Origin: Brucella pituitosa
Lineage (GTDB): Bacteria; Pseudomonadota; Alphaproteobacteria; Rhizobiales; Rhizobiaceae
Direction: 5' to 3'
DNA: 64,000 bases
NCBI RefSeq assembly: GCF_003049685.1
Contig: NZ_PYSY02000003.1
Location: forward strand, 124,001-188,000
The notes under the pieces are model-generated. The model was not told the origin of the DNA and did not search any database. It saw only the letters and a list, made by a program, of their open reading frames with translations. The first letter of the stretch is position 1. The number at the start of each line of letters is the position of its first letter. A program made the translations under genes and the position numbers. Below, one piece after another: positions 59,891-64,000 of this stretch.

Positions 59891-60297
59891 TCTCGACCGG
59901 CATGGCAAACATTTCGGCGAGGGTTGAAACGCCTGTTTGTTGGCGCTCGTCGCCCTCGCCTCACTGGGAGCTATCTAACGAAACAACCCCGATCATGTGC
60001 GCGATTACCCGTGATCCCACCTGCGGCCCCGCAATACTCAATACCTCCCACTTTCACAGTTAGTCTGCCGCTCAGCCGCAGCATTATGGCTGGGAGTGAG
60101 ATATTTGCTAATGGCGCTATTGCCCAAACGTACAATTGCTGCCCCATCCGGCAGTTTCTCTCTTGATGAGAAGGACCATCATAAACGTCAGCTGATGTTC
60201 CGCCGCCTCGTTAGTGGCGCACTCAGATTTCAGTGAATATGAAATACGTCAGCTGCACCTTTCATCCCAAAGTGAGCAATCTTACAGTGAGATAATC
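59891..60297. other. Intergenic region with a short direct repeat
   Basis: About 400 nt without a convincing gene. ACGTCAGCTG occurs twice (60185-60194 and 60246-60255), 61 bp apart, the second shortly before the oxidoreductase start. These could be regulator sites, but the evidence is thin. Confidence 0.35.
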
Positions 60298-61263
60298 ATG
60301 AAAGCAGCCATCTATGACCATCCTGGCCCTCCAGAAGTCCTGCGCTACTCTGATGTGCCTGACCCAATTTGTCCAAGCAATGGCGTCTTGATCCGTGTAG
60401 CGGCCGCCGCTATCGAGGGCGGTGACCTGATCAATCGCGCGTCTGCGCAGCCACCTCACCCAGCCTTCATCGTTGGGTTTGCGGCCGCTGGTGAAATTAT
60501 TGCGATTGGAGAAAACGTATCAGATCGTCATGTGGGCCAGAAGGTGACAAGTTTTGATCTCGCCGGATCACACGCGGAGTTACGTGCGGTTGCCGCGAGC
60601 CGGACCTGGCTGGTGCCGGAAGGCCTCGACATGCCTGCCGCTGCTGCGTTGCCTATCGCATTCGGAACTGCTCATCACTGCCTGTTCGCACGAGGTAATT
60701 TAAATCGCGGCGAAACCGTTCTCATTCAGGCGGGCGCAGGTGGAGTAGGTGTCGCTGCCATCCAACTCGCGCACCGAGCAGGCGCGACGGTGCTCGCGAC
60801 GGTGTCTGGCGCTGAAAGAGCCGAACGTCTTATCGGTCTCGGATTGGATTATGTTATCGATCACCATTCGGTCGACGTCATCGATACGGTCATGCGCCTA
60901 ACTGGTGGGCGTGGCGTTGATCTGGTCATCGACCCGGTTGGCGCGACACTGCAAAACTCCCTTGCGGCGCTTCGCTCGGAGGGGCGCTTGGTGTTTGTCG
61001 GCAACGCGGGTGGTTCGGTACTGAGCATCGATCTTTGGCCAGCACTGCAGGCGAACCAATCGCTTCTCGGCGTATTTATGGGAACTCAGTTGGAAAAGCC
61101 AGAGGTCCATGCCACGATCTCCCGGATGCTGGAGCTGGCAGCGACTGGTGATCTTGAGGTGGTTGTGGACAAGATATTCCCACTCGCAAACGCCGCTGCA
61201 GCCCACGCCTATGCCGAAAATACATCCATCCTCGGACGCGTCATAATCGTCTCGGACAAATAA
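60298..61263 (+). CDS. Zinc-less quinone oxidoreductase / MDR-family NADPH dehydrogenase
   Basis: A 321-residue medium-chain dehydrogenase/reductase. MKAAIYDHPGPPEVLRYSDV is the usual start, IVGFAAAGEIIAIGENV the catalytic-domain motif, and ETVLIQAGAGGVGVAAIQLA the NADPH site. The structural and catalytic zinc cysteines of alcohol dehydrogenases are absent, so it belongs with NADPH:quinone reductases. The ATG at 60298 is preferred over an upstream in-frame start at 60214, giving the family length. Confidence 0.9.
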   Translation: MKAAIYDHPGPPEVLRYSDVPDPICPSNGVLIRVAAAAIEGGDLINRASAQPPHPAFIVGFAAAGEIIAIGENVSDRHVGQKVTSFDLAGSHAELRAVAASRTWLVPEGLDMPAAAALPIAFGTAHHCLFARGNLNRGETVLIQAGAGGVGVAAIQLAHRAGATVLATVSGAERAERLIGLGLDYVIDHHSVDVIDTVMRLTGGRGVDLVIDPVGATLQNSLAALRSEGRLVFVGNAGGSVLSIDLWPALQANQSLLGVFMGTQLEKPEVHATISRMLELAATGDLEVVVDKIFPLANAAAAHAYAENTSILGRVIIVSDK

Positions 61264-61469
61264 TATGTACCCCGACACGCCACTGAAAGAACCCTCAACT
61301 TCCTGCGGCCTCGACACCTTCCATGGACGGAGTCAACTTCGGCATTAGCCGGTCATGCAGGATGATCACGAACGGCGACTGACGCCCCCAGCAATACGAC
61401 AATGGGTCCAGACTAGAGTATGGACTGCAGCGGCTTAAGCGGCGTGAGAAACCGTTTCAACAGCCATTT

Positions 61470-61739
61470 TCAGCTCCTTGTCAGTTGCCCCACGAGGATC
61501 GACGTGAGCGCTGCCGGGACAGCTATGACAATAAGCAAGACCGGTAATTCCTGCGCAACCGTATAACCGGCTTTGGCAACGCCAACCCACATATTGGCAA
61601 GTGAGATCATCAGCCAGACCGGGATAAAGAATTTCAGTCCCGTCGCGATACCAGCCGCATCGCCGCCCCAGAGTTTTCCAAATAGAGCAAACACACCCAA
61701 AAGGACAATGCCCCCGCAGATGACCAGCAACATATGCAT
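61470..61739 (-). CDS. Small hydrophobic membrane protein
   Basis: An 89-residue protein (or 110 residues if it starts at 61802) with three predicted membrane segments: MLLVICGGIVLLGVFALFG, FFIPVWLMISLANMWVGVA and LPVLLIVIAVPAALTSILVG. I do not recognise the family. It is 7 nt or more downstream of the SDR gene on the same strand, so the two are probably co-transcribed. Real gene by hydrophobicity pattern and spacing; function unknown. Confidence 0.6.
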   Translation of the reverse strand: MHMLLVICGGIVLLGVFALFGKLWGGDAAGIATGLKFFIPVWLMISLANMWVGVAKAGYTVAQELPVLLIVIAVPAALTSILVGQLTRS

Positions 61740-61808
61740 GAACGCATCCCCGTTGTCGCGATGATGTGATGAACGGCCTGCCCGAGCTGGAAAGCCGATC
61801 ATCTGTTC

Positions 61809-62582
61809 TTACTTCGTGGTATAACCGCCGTTGACGAGAATAGTCTGACCAGTCATCCACCATCCATCCGAAACCATAAATCGGATATACGGCACAATAT
61901 CCTCAATGTCGGTAAGACCTGTTTTCGAAAAGTTCGATAGAGCAGCTGCAGTTTTATGATACGCAACTGCATCCGCGCCTTCAGCTGGATAGAAAAACGA
62001 TGTGTCCATTGGTCCGGGACCGATCGCAGTCACCGAAATACCCCGCTCGCCAAATTCCTTGGATGCAGCACGCGTAAAGTGCTCGACTGGTGCTTTGGTG
62101 CCAGCATAGCTCGAGTAAAATGGAGTAAATGCACCGAGCAGTGATGTGACGAGTGTCACCAATTTACCATTATCATTGAGATGTCTGCCCGCTTCCTTGA
62201 TGAAGAAGAAGGCCGTCTTGGCATTGACTGCACTCATCGCATCATATTCAGCTTCGGAAATCTCGACGATCGGCTTCTTTAGCACTTTGCCGACCGTGTT
62301 GATGGCAATGTCCGGTTTACCAATAGCGGCGACCGCATCAGCGAAAAGCCTGGCGACGGCACTCGCCGTGGTCAGATCCGCCTGGAACGCAATGGCTTCA
62401 GCACCTGCCGCTTTGACCGCAGCAACAGTCGCGTCCGCCTCCGGTTTGGACGCTGCACTGTTGTAGTGGATCGCAATGGCTTTCGCGCCATGAGCTGCAA
62501 GATCGCGTGCAATCAGACCACCAAGGTTTTTTGCACCTCCAGCGATGATGACTGTTTTTCCTTTAATGCTGTGGTCGGTCAT
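61809..62582 (-). CDS. SDR-family oxidoreductase
   Basis: A 257-residue short-chain dehydrogenase. NAD(P) site VIIAGGAKNLGGLIARDLAA, INTVGKVLKKP in place of NNAG, and catalytic Ser-Tyr-Lys in VTSLLGAFTPFYSSYAGTKA. ILVNGGYTTK is the C-terminal motif. The ATG at 62582 follows GAAGGAG. It diverges from a LysR gene and is followed by the small membrane protein. It resembles 3-oxoacyl-ACP reductase-like SDRs; substrate unknown. Confidence 0.88.
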   Translation of the reverse strand: MTDHSIKGKTVIIAGGAKNLGGLIARDLAAHGAKAIAIHYNSAASKPEADATVAAVKAAGAEAIAFQADLTTASAVARLFADAVAAIGKPDIAINTVGKVLKKPIVEISEAEYDAMSAVNAKTAFFFIKEAGRHLNDNGKLVTLVTSLLGAFTPFYSSYAGTKAPVEHFTRAASKEFGERGISVTAIGPGPMDTSFFYPAEGADAVAYHKTAAALSNFSKTGLTDIEDIVPYIRFMVSDGWWMTGQTILVNGGYTTK

Positions 62583-62719
62583 GGGGGCTCCTTCGCCGGC
62601 ATGCGATCGCATTGGCGACCGCTTTCAACTTGAAACTTTATCGCCTAGGATTGCATGATAAAGACGCCCATTCTGACATCACTTGTCAGAAACGCTGCAC
62701 AATTGGAAAGCCCCACACT

Positions 62720-63622
62720 TTGGACCGCATAGACCTGTTCCGCATTTTCGCCCGTGTCGTCGAATGTTCGAGCTTTACCCGCGCCGCCGATACGCTCGGT
62801 GTACCGCGTTCCTCCGTCTCGGCGGCAATCCAGGAACTGGAGGGGCGTGTTGGTGCGAGGCTACTCCATCGCACGACGCGCAAGGTCTCGGCGACGCAGG
62901 ATGGTGCCGCCTTATATGAACGCTGCCTGCGCGTAATCGCCGATGTCGAGGACGCAGAAAACTTGTTCCGCCAGACTGCAGCACAGCCATCAGGCCGCCT
63001 GCGGGTCGATGTTCCGGGGCGGATTGGACGCCTGATCATTGCGCCAGCATTACCCGATTTTTTCGAACTTTATCCGCAGATTGATATCGATTTTGGTGTG
63101 ACCGATCGTTCAGTCAATCTGGTGGAAGACAGCGTCGATTGTGTGCTGCGCGTTGGCCCTTTAAACGATTCCGCACTGATCGCGCGACCAATCGGCAAAC
63201 TACCGCTCATCAATGTTGCGAGCCCCGATTATCTGAGGAACCACGGAACGCCTTGCACGCCCAATGATCTCGGAAGCCATTGGGCGGTCAACTATGCCTC
63301 ACCGTCCAGTGGGCGCGTCGAGGATTGGGAGTGGATCGAAAACGGGGTGCTCAGTACTATGTCGTTACGTGGGCGCGTGACTGTTAACAGCGCCGAAGCC
63401 TATATCGCATGCTGCCTGGCTGGGCTCGGACTGATCCAGATCCCAGTTTATGACGTGCGTATCCATCTTGAGGCTGGGGAACTGATCGAAGTCATGCCAG
63501 ATCATCGCGCCGAACCCATGCCCATGACATTACTTTATCCCCACCGGCAGCACCTCTCGCGGCGCTTGCAGGTCTTTACCAATTGGCTCGAAACCCTGCT
63601 CAAACGGCAGCTTTTAGAATAA
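62720..63622 (+). CDS. LysR-family transcriptional regulator
   Basis: A regulator of about 300 residues. Helix-turn-helix VECSSFTRAADTLGVPRSSV with SAAIQELEGRVG, then the effector domain (GRLRVDVPGRIGRLIIAPAL, DSVDCVLRVGPLNDSALIAR, LAGLGLIQIPVYDV), of the DmlR/PtxR-like group. The frame extends to an ATG at 62612, but that adds 36 residues before the normal LysR start; the TTG at 62720 with GGAAAG upstream fits better. It diverges from the SDR gene, its likely target. Confidence 0.87.
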   Translation: MDRIDLFRIFARVVECSSFTRAADTLGVPRSSVSAAIQELEGRVGARLLHRTTRKVSATQDGAALYERCLRVIADVEDAENLFRQTAAQPSGRLRVDVPGRIGRLIIAPALPDFFELYPQIDIDFGVTDRSVNLVEDSVDCVLRVGPLNDSALIARPIGKLPLINVASPDYLRNHGTPCTPNDLGSHWAVNYASPSSGRVEDWEWIENGVLSTMSLRGRVTVNSAEAYIACCLAGLGLIQIPVYDVRIHLEAGELIEVMPDHRAEPMPMTLLYPHRQHLSRRLQVFTNWLETLLKRQLLE

Positions 63623-63727
63623 CCATCGCCGAGCACAGGTCGGCGCAGCATAAGCCTAGTGATCCCAGAGCCTGATGAACGACCAACCGGCTCATCTTAC
63701 CCTCAGGCAGATAGTTTGACCGCCAGG

Positions 63728-64000
63728 TCACGATACGTCCTCGGAAACGTTCGTCAACACCCCCTTTTTTCCTGCGGATCCGTGCTGCTGAACACGAACA
63801 CAGGTGCTATCGATCATCACGATGTCGCCATCATAGGCCTGAGAGACAGCCTCCAGCAGACGATCCCAGACACCAGCACGACGCAAGCGAACAAACCGGT
63901 TGTAACAGGCTGTTGCAATACCATAGCGTTCAGAGATTTCTGACCATGATGACCCGGTGCGGAAGCACCACAGAATACCATTGAGAACCATACGATCATC
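63728..64000 (-). mobile_element. IS5-family (IS427-type) transposase fragment, cut by window edge
   Basis: The minus-strand frame is open to the right edge and encodes RMVLNGILWCFRTGSSWSEI, ERYGIATACYNRFVRLRRAG and DGDIVMIDSTCVRVQQHGSA, the orfA part of an IS5/IS427-group transposase including the first catalytic Asp (MIDSTC). At 63770-63760 it reads A6G5, a slippery run where such elements shift frame into orfB, but no orfB-like sequence follows in any frame; the frame ends at 63728. The element is therefore 3'-truncated or an isolated remnant. Its 5' part lies outside the window. Confidence 0.85.

Noticed and set aside
1..64000. CRISPR array, tRNA, rRNA, prophage or conjugative genes
   Set aside because: No regularly spaced repeats, no tRNA or rRNA-like sequence and no phage or transfer gene families were seen.

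Overview
The window looks like a chromosome or chromid segment of an alphaproteobacterium of the order Rhizobiales, most likely Brucellaceae (Brucella, including former Ochrobactrum). This rests on gene content (a SorC regulator with a GlpD-like polyol-phosphate dehydrogenase and an FGGY kinase, Rhizobiales-type sugar-acid genes), moderate GC, and short dispersed hairpin repeats of the kind seen in these genomes. It is an accessory catabolic and transport region: about 57 genes, nearly all for uptake and breakdown of organic acids, sugar acids, polyols and amino-acid derivatives, plus iron uptake. No rRNA, tRNA, CRISPR array or prophage was seen. The only mobile DNA is an IS5-family fragment at the right edge.

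Layout. (1) 1-8361 (+): end of a ribose-type ABC permease, SorC regulator, aldo/keto reductase, GlpD-like dehydrogenase, DhnA-type class I aldolase, FGGY kinase and GMC oxidoreductase, tightly packed; this looks like an unassigned polyol pathway. (2) 14624-8500 (-): DUF3100 membrane protein, small membrane partner, M20 amidohydrolase, LysR, 3-hydroxyisobutyrate-dehydrogenase-like enzyme, aldehyde dehydrogenase. (3) 14901-20956: LysR diverging from a D-amino-acid aminotransferase, a polar amino-acid ABC importer and a P1/DmpA aminopeptidase. (4) 21196-26862: NarL-type two-component system followed by a TRAP transporter whose promoter carries a 16-bp NarL-like 7-2-7 palindrome. (5) 27085-32635: an overlapping five-gene unit of ABC ATPase, binding protein, fused permease, metallo-beta-lactamase-fold protein and a Cys-x5-Arg phosphatase-like protein; I cannot assign this system. 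(6) 40675-32773 (-): FecI, FecR, TonB-dependent receptor with signalling domain, binding protein, fused FhuB-type permease and siderophore-interacting reductase, without an ATPase gene. (7) 41008-45454: diguanylate cyclase; RpiR regulator diverging from an MFS carrier and a racemase-like protein. (8) 45734-57996: LacI regulon for a sugar acid (spermidine/putrescine-type importer, IlvD/Edd dehydratase, RraA-like protein, FAD oxidase, amidohydrolase, SDR, FAH-type hydrolase), tied together by three copies of one palindromic operator. (9) 58198-63622: two LysR units with an isochorismatase-like hydrolase, a quinone oxidoreductase, a small membrane protein and an SDR. (10) 63728-64000: IS5-family transposase fragment.

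The genes form self-contained modules, each with its own regulator, importer and enzymes. The best-supported pathway is module 8: import of a sugar acid, dehydration, oxidation to a 2,4-diketo-3-deoxy acid, hydrolysis to pyruvate plus a 2-hydroxy acid, and oxidation of that hydroxy acid. Substrates are inferred from families throughout; none is proven by sequence alone.
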